This document shows, piece after piece, positions 17,881-26,873 of a stretch of 64,000 nucleotides of DNA. Position 1 is the first letter of the stretch, and every line of letters starts with the position of its first letter. Where the stretch lies: NCBI GenBank assembly GCA_943788235.1, contig CALSPM010000003.1, forward strand, positions 1 to 64,000. Direction: 5' to 3'. This DNA comes from an uncultured Cyclobacteriaceae bacterium (GTDB lineage: Bacteria; Bacteroidota; Bacteroidia; Cytophagales; Cyclobacteriaceae). Under the pieces are notes generated by a model. The model was given only the letters and a program-made list of their open reading frames with translations, made no database searches and was not told where the DNA came from. The translations under genes and the position numbers were made by a program.

Positions 17881-18711
17881 TTATCCTATGGTGATTCTTT
17901 TGAATTCAGTTACGGTCATACCCTTAGAAACATTATCTAAGTATTGAGCGATGGTCATAGAACCATCCTTCACAAATTTTTGTCCCATGAGAGTATTTTC
18001 ACTAAAGAATTTATTCAGTTTTCCCATTGCAATTTTTTCAATGATGGCTTCTGGCTTTCCTTCCTGTCGTGCTTGGTCTTTACCAATTTCAATTTCCTTT
18101 TCTATAAGTGAAGGATCTACGCTGTCTTTATTCACGGCTACAGGATTCATAGCTGCGATTTGCATAGCAATATCTCGACCCGCATTTTCAATAGCAGTTC
18201 CATTGGTATGACCCAGGCCTACCAATACTCCCAGTTTTTTGTTTGAATGGATGTAGGAGACCACTCCTTCTGACTTTAATATCTCGTAAGAGCTGATTTC
18301 TAGCTTTTCTCCAATTTTACCCGTATTTTCAATTATTTTTTCACCAAGGGTGAGTTCACCCCTCTTGTGAGCTTTCAAGGCATCGATGTCTGCCGGTTCG
18401 TGGTCAAATGCACAAGCTAAAATCTCTTCTCCTAATGCTTTAAATGCATCATTCTTGGCTACAAAATCAGTTTCACAAGTAAAGGCAACCAAAACTCCTT
18501 TGGAACCATCTTCGCTGATCTTAGTGAAAATAATACCTTCGGAGGTTTCTCGATCTGCTCTTGAGGCAGAGACCTTTTGGCCTTTTTTTCTTAAAAATTC
18601 AATTGCTTTGTCAAAATCACCATCGGCTTCTACCAATGCTTTTTTGCAGTCCATCATACCTGAACCGGTCATTTGCCTGAGCTTATTTACTTCTTGAGCG
18701 CTAATTGCCAT
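17881..18711 (-). CDS. tsf: Elongation factor Ts
   Basis: EF-Ts exchanges GDP for GTP on EF-Tu. From the ATG at 18711 (MAISAQEVNKLRQMTGSGMM, quoted as MAISAQEV and LRQMTGSGMMDCKKAL) the protein has 276 residues. It has the UBA-like N-terminal domain followed by the signature TDFVAKNDAF, the central FTCE block, and IAMQIAAMNP. An upstream start at 18765 would add an 18-residue tail foreign to the family and is rejected. It is the last gene of the rplM-rpsI-rpsB-tsf operon, separated from rpsB by 117 nt in which internal regulation or a second promoter could sit. Confidence 0.96.
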   Translation of the reverse strand: MAISAQEVNKLRQMTGSGMMDCKKALVEADGDFDKAIEFLRKKGQKVSASRADRETSEGIIFTKISEDGSKGVLVAFTCETDFVAKNDAFKALGEEILACAFDHEPADIDALKAHKRGELTLGEKIIENTGKIGEKLEISSYEILKSEGVVSYIHSNKKLGVLVGLGHTNGTAIENAGRDIAMQIAAMNPVAVNKDSVDPSLIEKEIEIGKDQARQEGKPEAIIEKIAMGKLNKFFSENTLMGQKFVKDGSMTIAQYLDNVSKGMTVTEFKRITIG

Positions 18712-18828
18712 TTTATTATTATTTATGATAATTATAAATTCTTTTAAACAAAAATTGAACATCATTTGTGTTGATGTTCAATTTTAATATTTGATTAAAT
18801 TCTTGTTAAGCTGTAAGAATTTGAGTGG

Positions 18829-19593
18829 TTAGTCCTTCTTTACTACAACCTCTTCGGCTTTCTGCCTTTTGGCTTCCTCAGCAATCTTAGAATCTTCTTT
18901 TTCTTTCTTTCTCTCACCAACTCCTTTTTCCATTGCATTACTAATGTAATTGGTGATTAAGGAGATAGATTTGAAAGCATCATCATTTGCAGGGATGGGA
19001 TAATCAACTTCATTTGGATTGGAGTTGGTATCCACCATGGCGAACACTGGGATATTTAGTTTCTGTGCTTCTGCAATGGCGATGTGCTCACGTTTGATGT
19101 CTACTACAAAAAGGGCAGCAGGCAATCTATTGAGATCAGCGATACCACCAAGTACACGTTCTAATTTAGCCCGCTCCCTAGAAAGCATGAGCTTTTCACG
19201 TTTGGCGAGGTTGTTATACGCATCTTCTTTGAGCAACTTGTCTATTGAGGTCATTTTTTTCAATGACTTTCTGATCGTAGCGAAGTTAGTTAACATACCT
19301 CCAAGCCACCTTTCGGTCACGTAGGGCATTTTTAATTTTTTAGCCTGTTCTTCTACGACTTCTTTCGCTTGCTTTTTGGTAGCTACGAACATTACCTTAC
19401 GTCCAGACCGCACGACGCCTTGTAGTGCAGCAGCAGCCTCTTCAAGGTGCTTAAGTGACTTGTTAAGGTCAATGATGTGAATGCCATTCTTTTCCATGAA
19501 TATGAAGGGAGCCATTTGAGGATCCCATTTCCGAGTAAGGTGTCCAAAGTGGACCCCAGCATCCAACAATTCTTTTGTTGTAATTTTTGCCAT
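18829..19593 (-). CDS. rpsB: 30S ribosomal protein S2
   Basis: S2 joins the small subunit late, next to S1 and the ribosome platform. The 254 residues have the family blocks LLDAGVHFGHLTRKWDPQM, quoted as GVHFGHLTRKWDP, RWLGGMLTNFATI, PAALFVVDIKRE, IPVFAMVDTNSNP and IDYPIPANDDA-like VDYPIPANDDAFKSI. The C-terminus (about 232-254) is a charged tail. It lies 15 nt after rpsI and shares the operon. Confidence 0.97.
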   Translation of the reverse strand: MAKITTKELLDAGVHFGHLTRKWDPQMAPFIFMEKNGIHIIDLNKSLKHLEEAAAALQGVVRSGRKVMFVATKKQAKEVVEEQAKKLKMPYVTERWLGGMLTNFATIRKSLKKMTSIDKLLKEDAYNNLAKREKLMLSRERAKLERVLGGIADLNRLPAALFVVDIKREHIAIAEAQKLNIPVFAMVDTNSNPNEVDYPIPANDDAFKSISLITNYISNAMEKGVGERKKEKEDSKIAEEAKRQKAEEVVVKKD

Positions 19594-19608
19594 TTTTTAA
19601 TTATAAAC

Positions 19609-19995
19609 TTATCGTTTACTAAATTGAAATGCTCTTCTTGCCTTTCTACGGCCGTATTTCTTACGTTCAACCATTCTTGAGTCTCTTGTAAGAAATCCTT
19701 CGGCCTTTAAGACAGGTCTGCTTTCTTGATCTAACTCAACCAAAGCACGAGCGATACTGAGCCTAATGGCTTCAGCCTGACCTGAAAGTCCACCACCAAA
19801 AACATTGATGCTGATATTAAAATTATCGTTTTGCTCTGTAGTCACTAAAGGCTGCTTAACAATGATTTGAAGTACTTCTGATGGGAAATATTCTTTGAAG
19901 TCACGATTGTTGACTTTGATTTCTCCTTTCCCACTCGATAAGTATGCACGGGCTACGGCAGTTTTTCGTCTACCAATTGTTTTGATTACTTCCAT
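19609..19995 (-). CDS. rpsI: 30S ribosomal protein S9
   Basis: S9 contacts the P-site tRNA with its C-terminal tail. The 128 residues begin with TIGRRKTAVARAYLSSGKGEI, quoted as GRRKTAVARAYL. GGGLSGQAEAIRLSIARAL follows, quoted as GGGLSGQAEAIRL. The tail is KKYGRRKARRAFQFSKR with the invariant C-terminal Lys-Arg. It is encoded 5 nt after rplM, the conserved L13-S9 pairing. Confidence 0.97.
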   Translation of the reverse strand: MEVIKTIGRRKTAVARAYLSSGKGEIKVNNRDFKEYFPSEVLQIIVKQPLVTTEQNDNFNISINVFGGGLSGQAEAIRLSIARALVELDQESRPVLKAEGFLTRDSRMVERKKYGRRKARRAFQFSKR

Positions 19996-20000
19996 TCAAA

Positions 20001-20444
20001 TTATATTTTGACTTCTTTTGGTTTTTGAGCCTCATGTGGGTGTTCAGTGCCCACATATGCATAAAGATTTTTAAATAGTTGCCTTCCTAATCGATTTCTA
20101 GGAAGCATACCACGTACTGCGCTTTCTATCAAAAGGGTTGGCGATTTTTGGTAGAGCTCTTTAGACGTCTGTTTTCGTTGACCCCCTGGATATCCTGTAT
20201 GACGGATGTACAATTTATCCGTCCATTTTTTACCGGTAAGTCGGATCTTGTCTGCGTTGATAACAATGACATTATCTCCACAATCGACATGTGCAGAAAA
20301 TGAAGGTTTGTGTTTGCCCCTAATAATTTTACTTACTTCGCTGGCCAATCTCCCTAATACTTTGTGACTTGCATCGATGATCACCCAGTTCTTGTTGACT
20401 GTTGATTTGTTTGATGCAATGGTCTTGTAACTTAATGTTTCCAA
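20001..20444 (-). CDS. rplM: 50S ribosomal protein L13, TTG start
   Basis: L13 is an early-assembly protein of the large subunit. The 147 residues include WVIIDASHKVLGRLASEV, FSAHVDCGDNVIVINA, LYIRHTGYPGG and RGMLPRNRLGRQLFKNL, all family signatures. The family N-terminus is M-[DE]-T-L-S-Y-K. Here the residues ETLSYK follow a TTG codon at 20442-20444. The frame upstream runs to a TAG at 20481-20483 without any ATG, so TTG is the most likely start. It leads the rplM-rpsI-rpsB-tsf operon. Confidence 0.95.
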   Translation of the reverse strand: METLSYKTIASNKSTVNKNWVIIDASHKVLGRLASEVSKIIRGKHKPSFSAHVDCGDNVIVINADKIRLTGKKWTDKLYIRHTGYPGGQRKQTSKELYQKSPTLLIESAVRGMLPRNRLGRQLFKNLYAYVGTEHPHEAQKPKEVKI

Positions 20445-20498
20445 TTTATAAGTACTTTTTTTATACTGTTGCTCCTTTTTCTATCTTGAAAAGGGACA

Positions 20499-20529
20499 CA
20501 AAAATAGATTTTATATTTTGGAAAAACAA
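20499..20529 (-). promoter_or_regulatory. Promoter of the rplM-rpsI-rpsB-tsf operon
   Basis: On the minus strand, TTG (20527-20529) is followed after 20 nt by TATTTTTG (20499-20506). The leader to the rplM start is about 45 nt. Confidence 0.7.
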
Positions 20530-20543
20530 GATACCTACTTTTA

Positions 20544-21272
20544 TTAACGCTTGTTTTTTTCAAGTTGTCGAATTGCAGCTTGTAAATCTTTGGGATAAGG
20601 CGCCGTTAGTTTCATTATTTTCCCATCTCTATCCTCAAATTGAATGCCCGCAGCGTGCAAGGCTAGTCTACCCATTAAGGGTTGTTCCTCTTCATTTTTA
20701 GAAGCTTTATAATTTTTTTTAATTTCTGAGAGGAAAAGATTTTTTCCACCGTAATGCTGATCTCCAATGATAGGGAGGCCGTAATTTGCTAAATGGACCC
20801 TTATTTGATGCATACGGCCTGTAAAGGGCATACAAGCCAAAAGGGAGTATTTTTTATATCGTACAATGGTTGATATCAAGGTCACGGAGGGTTTTCCTTT
20901 TTGAAAATCAACTTTTGAGCGACTGGCAGAGGAATAAATAGGATTATTAAGTTCTAATTCGTCAAAATCTTGGTCACCTTTGACAAGGGCATGATAAATT
21001 TTAGTAACAGATCTTTGTTTAAGTAACATAGAAAAATACTTGTAGGTAGCATCATTTTTTGCAATGACCAAAATGCCTGAGGTGGTTTTATCCAATCTAT
21101 GACAGACTTTTGCGTCATTAAAATAAGTCCGGGCCCATTTAAGTATATTCATGGGTGAACTTCTATCTTCTAAGGTAGAAATATACTGGGGTTTATTAAT
21201 AATGATGAAATCACTATTTTCAAAAATAATGATCTCCTTGAATGGGGAATGAGGGCTTAATTTTTTCTTCAT
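20544..21272 (-). CDS. RluA-family RNA pseudouridine synthase
   Basis: This enzyme isomerises specific uridines to pseudouridine in rRNA or tRNA. The 242 residues contain the catalytic motif CHRLDKTTSGILVIAK (catalytic Asp), FTGRMHQIRVHLANYGLPIIGD, quoted as GRMHQIRVHLA and GLPIIGD, and a final RLALHAAGIQF. An S4 domain is missing, as in RluA/RluC-short types. It follows the histidine kinase gene with a 4-nt overlap (ATGA type), so the two are cotranscribed. The exact target site in RNA cannot be read from the sequence. Confidence 0.9.
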   Translation of the reverse strand: MKKKLSPHSPFKEIIIFENSDFIIINKPQYISTLEDRSSPMNILKWARTYFNDAKVCHRLDKTTSGILVIAKNDATYKYFSMLLKQRSVTKIYHALVKGDQDFDELELNNPIYSSASRSKVDFQKGKPSVTLISTIVRYKKYSLLACMPFTGRMHQIRVHLANYGLPIIGDQHYGGKNLFLSEIKKNYKASKNEEEQPLMGRLALHAAGIQFEDRDGKIMKLTAPYPKDLQAAIRQLEKNKR

Positions 21273-22342
21273 TTCGTCGAGATAGCAGTTTTGGTTTCTG
21301 ATTTGTGTGGAGGACTTGCTTTTAGTAGAAACCAGAATTTTGTTCCTTTTTTACTGTTACTTTCAACATTAATTTTTGATTGGTGACTTTCAATGATATG
21401 CTTGACTATGGACAAACCCAGCCCCGATCCGCCGGTTTCCTGGGAGCGACTTTTATCTACCCTATAAAAACGCTCAAAAATTCGGGAGAGATCTTTTTCT
21501 GGAATTCCTATACCATTATCACTCAATTCAAAGATAATTTTTTTTGCTGCAACCGTGATCTTGATGATTACTTCAGCCCCAGTGCCAGCATAATTGATGG
21601 CATTGGCCAGTAAATTAAGGATTACTTGGTAGATTCTGCGATAATCAGCGCTGACATAGATAGGATGATCTATTGAATTGAATAATTGTATTTTCACTTG
21701 TTTTTGATGGGCTTTTTTTTCAAGCTGATCCATTACTTCAGCACTGAGTTCAACCAAATCAAAGGATTCAAAATGCATATTGATCTCCCCTTTTTCAATT
21801 TGAGTAATGGTCATTAAGTCTTGAACCAAGATATCAAGTCGATCCAGACTCTTCGCTGCTTTTTTTAGAAAATTTTCTCTTACAGCTTCATTATCGATCG
21901 CTCCGTCCAAGAGTGTATGGACGAATCCTTGGGCTGAAAATATTGGGGTTTTAAGTTCATGAGAAACATCGGTAATGAATTCTCTTCTAAAAGCTGCCAT
22001 TTTCTTGAGTTCATCGATTTCATTTTGTTTTCGATTGGCATAGGACGAAATTTCTTGATTTATTTTTTTGAGTGGATTAAAATAGGATTTTTTTGTTTGA
22101 GTAATTGAAGCCAATTTTTGATCATGGACATTTTTTAGGGCTTTATAAATATTATTGATTTCTTTAAAAAACAATAACTCGGCCATGACTCGAATGATAC
22201 TGAAACCTGATATAAATGATAAAATAAAAGTTAAAAAAATAGCCCGATCAGGAACGTTGGGGGTTAAATAAAGGGCAGTGGTGGTGGTAACGGCTATTAT
22301 CAATGCGAGGATAAGCGCAAGACCCTTTGAGTTGAGTGTCAT
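21269..22342 (-). CDS. Sensor histidine kinase, PhoR-like
   Basis: The 357-residue membrane kinase has two transmembrane segments (about 8-28 and 33-58) with almost no periplasmic loop, so it probably senses the membrane or a partner protein. A cytoplasmic linker (about 60-115) precedes the H box REFITDVSHELKTPIFSAQG, quoted as FITDVSHELKTP (His is the phosphate acceptor). N box LLANAINYAG, G1 LSDNGIGIPEKDLSRIFERFYR, quoted as SDNGIGIPE and FERFYRVD, and G2 GSGLGLSIV complete the ATPase. It lies 8 nt after its response regulator gene. The order regulator-kinase is that of PhoB-PhoR pairs; the actual signal is unknown. Confidence 0.9.
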   Translation of the reverse strand: MTLNSKGLALILALIIAVTTTTALYLTPNVPDRAIFLTFILSFISGFSIIRVMAELLFFKEINNIYKALKNVHDQKLASITQTKKSYFNPLKKINQEISSYANRKQNEIDELKKMAAFRREFITDVSHELKTPIFSAQGFVHTLLDGAIDNEAVRENFLKKAAKSLDRLDILVQDLMTITQIEKGEINMHFESFDLVELSAEVMDQLEKKAHQKQVKIQLFNSIDHPIYVSADYRRIYQVILNLLANAINYAGTGAEVIIKITVAAKKIIFELSDNGIGIPEKDLSRIFERFYRVDKSRSQETGGSGLGLSIVKHIIESHQSKINVESNSKKGTKFWFLLKASPPHKSETKTAISTK

Positions 22343-22350
22343 ATTGTAAG

Positions 22351-23037
22351 TTAGTCTCCAACAAACTTATAGCCAACACCTTTAATAGTTATGATGAAAC
22401 CATCACCAATTTTTTCTCTCACCTTTCTAATATGGACGTCAACTGTGCGGGCTAAAACGTAGACATCAGATCCCCAAATATTTTTTAATAAATCATCCCT
22501 ACCAAAAACTTGATCAGGATTTTGTGCTAAAAAAAACAGTAATTCAAACTCTTTTTTTGGTAAGATAATTTTTTTGTTGTCGAGTTTGACGGTGTAAGAA
22601 GTGCGGTCAATCTCCAAATTGCCAATACGAATTTTAGAGCTCCCCGGGTCCTTTTTGATCTCTCTTCTGAACAAGGCATTAATTCTACTGATCAGCGCGC
22701 GGGGTTTGATGGGTTTTGTAATGTAATCATCGGCTCCCATTTGAAACGCTACTACCTCTGAGTATTCTTCAGACCTTGCAGTAAGAAAGATAATAAACTT
22801 ATTTGCCAATTCAGGAATAGATCGGATTTGGCGACAAGTTTCGACACCATCCATATTAGGCATCATGATGTCTAAGATAGTCAGATCAGGTATAAACTCT
22901 TTAGCTAAAGACAAGGCTTGAATACCGTTGGATGCACTCTTGACTTTGTAGCCCTCGGAAGATAGATTGAACTTGAGTAATTCGACAATATCAGAATCGT
23001 CATCCACAATCAATATTTTATATGTATTTAAGTTCAT
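22351..23037 (-). CDS. Response regulator, OmpR/PhoB family
   Basis: The 228-residue transcription factor has a receiver domain with the acidic pocket VDDDSD, the phospho-acceptor Asp in LTILDIMMPNMDG and Lys in ITKPIKPRAL. The C-terminal winged helix (about 130-225) has LPKKEFELLFFLAQNPDQVFGRDDLL, quoted as PKKEFELLFFLA, and RTVDVHIRKVREKIG. It is followed by its cognate sensor kinase. Targets are unknown. It resembles the PhoB-like regulator of Bacteroidota, which is often linked with phosphate genes, but no phosphate-uptake genes are in this window. Confidence 0.9.
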   Translation of the reverse strand: MNLNTYKILIVDDDSDIVELLKFNLSSEGYKVKSASNGIQALSLAKEFIPDLTILDIMMPNMDGVETCRQIRSIPELANKFIIFLTARSEEYSEVVAFQMGADDYITKPIKPRALISRINALFRREIKKDPGSSKIRIGNLEIDRTSYTVKLDNKKIILPKKEFELLFFLAQNPDQVFGRDDLLKNIWGSDVYVLARTVDVHIRKVREKIGDGFIITIKGVGYKFVGD

Positions 23038-23149
23038 TTAAATAATTTAAATGGGTCTTTAAATGTACAATAAATGCATTGTTAAGTATGAGTAAATATC
23101 AAAATCACAAGGGTAATGTTATTTGAAAATCAAATTAACATGAAATGTT

Positions 23150-23984
23150 TTACAATTTGTTGATATTTAAATGCTTTTTAATATGGGTTATCAATTTTTT
23201 TAAATCTTTCTCATAATAGTTAAAGAAAGATAGAATCAAGCTTCTGCTCCTCAGCGTAATAACGGGTGTAGGACATGAAATAAGTGTTATTGGGTAATGA
23301 TTTATTGAAAATGCTTTATTAATTAATATTTTTGAACTGAATGGTGTCTAGATTATTTATAATTTCATGGATAGTTTTACTTTTTTTGGCGGCTTTAAAA
23401 TTGAGGTCATTCGCAGCACTAAAATTTTGATATAAAAAATCCTAAAATTTGTTTACCCCTCATCATGTATTGCCTAAATTTTTCTGAATCTTCAAGGTCA
23501 GATAAATAATCAGTCATTTGCTCTGCATGTGGGTCATAAAAGAAATTGAGGTAATCTATGCTTGCTTTTTTACCAAAAAAGGAAGCCAAATTTTCATTAA
23601 ATTGCAATCGATTTTTAAGAAACAAAGTATTATGCGTCAATTCGTGAAATAAGGTTTCTGCTATTTGGGCCTCTGTTTTGTTCAGCATATTGGACAAGAT
23701 AGGGTCCTTGAATCAACCTAGCGTTGACCAAGCACTGACACTTCTAATTCGCGTATCGAACCCCTCTTTTTCAAGGTACTGACGTTCTATTTGGGCTTGG
23801 CTGAGGTCGAAAAGCCTTTGTGTTCAAAACTTTCTAAAAAAGGGAAAAACTAGGGGTATGAGTAAGATTTTTTTTTGATGTTCATCAGGTTAACTATAGA
23901 CACTTTTTTTTTAAGTGGATTTAGCTGGCGTTCGATCAAGATAGGGTAACGTATTTGCTGTAAATAACTGATAGGACCTGTCAT
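23150..23984 (-). pseudogene. PF10023-type (zinc) aminopeptidase gene, heavily decayed
   Basis: Pieces of one protein can be followed in shifting frames on the minus strand. They are FPFLESFEHKGF, DLSQAQIERQYLEKEGFDTR, SVSAWSTLG, a TGA at 23713-23715 where relatives have Trp, then FKDPILSNML, the zinc site HELTHNTLF with downstream FNENLASFFG (23419-23697), and after another shift YQNFSAANDLNFKAA. The last pieces are LPNNTYFMSYTRYYAEEQKLDSI, quoted as NNTYFMSYTRYYAEEQ, and NYYEKDLKKLITHIK to a TAA at 23150-23152. A further TAG sits at 23850-23852. At least three frameshifts and several stops make this clearly dead. The 5' boundary is approximate. Confidence 0.82.
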
Positions 23985-24449
23985 AGACTTTCGAAATAAT
24001 ATAAAACTCCATTTAAATCCATTTTCGTAATTAATCTCTTTTAAAGGGGGACTTTTTACTTATATTATGGGTAAAACCTATAAAATAGGAAGCCGTAAGG
24101 ATTTATTTTTTATCTTTTAAAGTATGGCCATTATCGGAATACCCAGTATTCCTGTCAAATTTTACTCAGCCAGCATTACCTTTATAATGTTTGAAAATGA
24201 GTAGCAACTTAACAAAAATTAGGTCAAGTATATTGAAATATTAATTTTTAAGGCAAAATAATTGATAAGTAACTTCAATTCTGCACGTGGAAGGGACTAC
24301 TTTTATGGTTTAGGATTTAAAGATGAAAAAGCTAATTTTAGGATTTTGGGGAAACAAAAAACTAAAATATTTAGCTAAACGTATTGAATTTCCTAATAAT
24401 TTTCTATTTTAGCTAATATTTTTAGTAAAACAATAACTTTAAGAAGACA
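23985..24449. other. Intergenic region upstream of recA
   Basis: This AT-rich stretch of about 460 bases lies between the aminopeptidase remnant and recA. It may contain the lost 5' end of the remnant and the recA promoter, but I recognise neither a protein match nor a TAnnTTTG element. No LexA-type palindrome is obvious. Confidence 0.4.
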
Positions 24450-25445
24450 ATGCAAGAAAAAGAACAAAAAAGTAAGGCGCTTCAGCTGACTATCGATAAG
24501 CTAGAAAAAACCTATGGTAAAGGAGCCATCATGAAATTAAGCGATGAAAAAGTGATGGATGTACCCGTTATTTCGACGGGTTCTATTGGACTAGATCTTG
24601 CCTTGGGAGTGGGGGGTATTCCAAAGGGACGGGTGATAGAAGTTTATGGTCCTGAGTCCTCCGGAAAAACTACTTTATCTATGCATTGTATTGCAGAGGC
24701 ACAAAAGCAAGGGGGCTTGGCAGCCTTTATTGATGCTGAGCATGCCTTCGATAAGAGTTATGCTGAAAAATTAGGGATTGATACTGAAAATTTACTCATA
24801 TCTCAGCCCGACAATGGAGAGCAGGCATTAGAAATTACGGAACATCTTATCAGGTCTGGTGCCATTGATATTATTGTGATCGATTCAGTGGCGGCCTTGG
24901 TGCCAAGGGCTGAGCTTGAAGGAGAGATGGGAGATAGTAAAATGGGACTGCAAGCCAGATTGATGTCTCAGGCACTAAGAAAATTAACGGGAGCCATCAG
25001 TAAATCTGGCTGTGCATGTATTTTCATTAATCAGCTTCGAGAGAAAATAGGTATCATGTTTGGTAATCCAGAGACGACTACCGGAGGAAATGCACTTAAA
25101 TTTTATGCATCGGTGAGGTTAGACATTCGTCGAATAGGTCAAATTAAAGAAAGTGCTGATAATATATTGGGGAACCGAACCAAGGTGAAGGTGGTTAAAA
25201 ATAAAATTGCTCCACCTTTTAGAGTCGTGGAATTTGATATAATGTACGGTAAGGGGATCAGTAAATCTGGAGAAATTTTGGATTTGGGTGTTGAATTAGA
25301 AATTATTCAGAAATCGGGCTCATGGTTTTCATATGATGGGAATAAGTTGGGACAAGGAAGAGATGCGGTGAAGCTACTTCTTGAGGATAATGTAGAGCTT
25401 ATGGATGATCTGGAGCATTTGATAAAGGAAAAGATTCATGGTTGA
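24450..25445 (+). CDS. recA: Recombinase RecA
   Basis: RecA forms filaments on single-stranded DNA, catalyses strand exchange and triggers LexA-type cleavage. Walker A is GPESSGKTT, Walker B is in [12 protein letters not shown], and the L2 loop region is [22 protein letters not shown], quoted as [16 protein letters not shown] and [10 protein letters not shown]. The 331 residues are about 20 shorter than E. coli RecA, with a short C-terminus ending KEKIHG and little of the acidic tail. It stands alone and is convergent with the permease gene. Confidence 0.97.
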   Translation: MQEKEQKSKALQLTIDKLEKTYGKGAIMKLSDEKVMDVPVISTGSIGLDLALGVGGIPKGRVIEVYGPESSGKTTLSMHCIAEAQKQGGLAAFIDAEHAFDKSYAEKLGIDTENLLISQPDNGEQALEITEHLIRSGAIDIIVIDSVAALVPRAELEGEMGDSKMGLQARLMSQALRKLTGAISKSGCACIFINQLREKIGIMFGNPETTTGGNALKFYASVRLDIRRIGQIKESADNILGNRTKVKVVKNKIAPPFRVVEFDIMYGKGISKSGEILDLGVELEIIQKSGSWFSYDGNKLGQGRDAVKLLLEDNVELMDDLEHLIKEKIHG

Positions 25446-25498
25446 TATCAAATTTAATCTTTATCAAAATTTAATTTTGGGATCAATTGGGGCAAAAT

Positions 25499-26761
25499 TT
25501 ATTGCGTTCTAATGGCCATTACTGGATCCATTCTTGCGGCTAGGGCCGCCGGAACAATTCCAGATACGATACCGATGACTACGGAGACGCCTAATCCAAG
25601 GAACACATTATTTAGAGTAAGCCTAAGTTCTAAGGTTCCCAAATTGGCGAAACTCAATAAATAAACTAGAAAGATACCGAGCGCTCCGCCGATTAACGAA
25701 AGAAATACGGATTCAAATAAAAATTGAAACAAGATGAAATAATTTTTGGCTCCAAGTGATTTTTGGATACCGATAATACTCGTACGTTCTCGAACAGAAA
25801 CAAACATAATATTTGCGATTCCAAATCCTCCCACAAGAATGGAAAATGAACCAATGACCCATCCAGCAATACCTATGATATCGAATGTCGCACCGATAAA
25901 TTCAGCAATTGCATCGGGATGGTTTATAGCGAAATTATCTTCTTCTCGAGGTTTTAATCCTCTTTTAGACCTCATCAAACCTTTTACTTCAGATTCAAGT
26001 TCAATAAGTCCTAAATCTGAGTCATATCCTTTTAGGGTAATGTCGGGCTCTAGACCCCCTTTGCCTTTACCGATATAATAAAGCTTGGTGAAGGAATGAT
26101 AAGGAGTGATGATCTGATCATCTTTGGACTCCATTTCAAGAAACCCTTCTCCCTCTTCTTTTAATTTACCAATTACATAATAAGAGATTCCTTTAATTTT
26201 TAAAGTTTTGCCGATGGGATTGAGCTCTGCGAATAAATCTTCAGCAATTCTATGACCTATGATAGCTACCGATCTGCCTCCGATGGATTCCTGTGCAGTA
26301 AAATACCGACCTTCTTCGATAGCTACTTCATAGACATCTTTGTAGGAATTAGAAACACCCATGAGGGTTACCTCATTGCTGCTATTATTTTCGAATTTAA
26401 TCACAATACCACCCTTATTGGCCATGATGCATAAACTTGCTGCATTTTGGACGTTTTCTGCTAAAAACTCGTATTCTTCCCATGTGGGATGTGGGCGTTT
26501 TAAATATTTCCACCAGGGATAAGGCTCGTCCCCCCCTATTCCCCAAGGCCACTTTTGTACAAGTATCGTATTGGCACCTAAAAAATTAAAACTCTCCTTT
26601 AGACTGCGCTCTAAAGAATCAACGAGTGTGAAAACAGAAATAATGGCAAAAATGCCGATGGTTACCCCCAATAATGATAGTATGGTTCGCAGCATATTCA
26701 TTTTTAATGCGTTCCATGCAAATCGAAAGCTTTCAAGGATAAGTTTTGTTATTATTTTCAT
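25499..26761 (-). CDS. ABC transporter permease, MacB/FtsX type
   Basis: The 420-residue permease has the MacB topology. One transmembrane helix near the N-terminus (about 16-45, with MLRTILSLLGVTIGIF) is followed by a large periplasmic domain (about 55-290) and three C-terminal helices (FtsX domain, with GGFGIANIMFVSVRERTSIIGIQKSLGAK, quoted as GGFGIANIMFVSVRER and IGIQKSLGA). Such permeases work with a separate ATPase to move or extrude molecules across the envelope by mechanotransmission. No ATPase gene is adjacent, so the partner is encoded elsewhere. Substrate unknown. Confidence 0.88.
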   Translation of the reverse strand: MKIITKLILESFRFAWNALKMNMLRTILSLLGVTIGIFAIISVFTLVDSLERSLKESFNFLGANTILVQKWPWGIGGDEPYPWWKYLKRPHPTWEEYEFLAENVQNAASLCIMANKGGIVIKFENNSSNEVTLMGVSNSYKDVYEVAIEEGRYFTAQESIGGRSVAIIGHRIAEDLFAELNPIGKTLKIKGISYYVIGKLKEEGEGFLEMESKDDQIITPYHSFTKLYYIGKGKGGLEPDITLKGYDSDLGLIELESEVKGLMRSKRGLKPREEDNFAINHPDAIAEFIGATFDIIGIAGWVIGSFSILVGGFGIANIMFVSVRERTSIIGIQKSLGAKNYFILFQFLFESVFLSLIGGALGIFLVYLLSFANLGTLELRLTLNNVFLGLGVSVVIGIVSGIVPAALAARMDPVMAIRTQ

Positions 26762-26822
26762 ATCAATGAGTAAGATAATTGGCTGGAAATGAAAAATTTA
26801 AATTTAATAAAAAACATTTGTT

Positions 26823-26830
26823 TAATTTTG
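26823..26830 (+). promoter_or_regulatory. -7 element (TAATTTTG) before queA
   Basis: TAATTTTG followed by CGCAC matches TAnnTTTG and lies about 44 nt before the queA ATG. The 13-nt string TAATTTTGCGCAC recurs exactly in front of the ABC-F gene at 52218. No -33 TTTG at the right distance is seen. Confidence 0.5.
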
Positions 26831-26873
26831 CGCACGTATTGCATAAATTTTTATCATCCTTTAATTTTTTTTC

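Noticed and set aside
18712-18765. Longer N-terminus of EF-Ts
   Set aside because: It would add 18 hydrophobic residues absent from the family; MAISAQEV at 18711 is the conserved start.
15650-23984. Stop codon reassignment or A-to-I RNA editing restoring Trp at UAG/UGA
   Set aside because: A-to-I editing of UAG or UGA would give UGG and restore Trp at four sites. The same genes also carry frameshifts and a TAA at a Ser position, which editing cannot repair, and intact genes around use TGA and TAG as normal stops. Gene decay is simpler.
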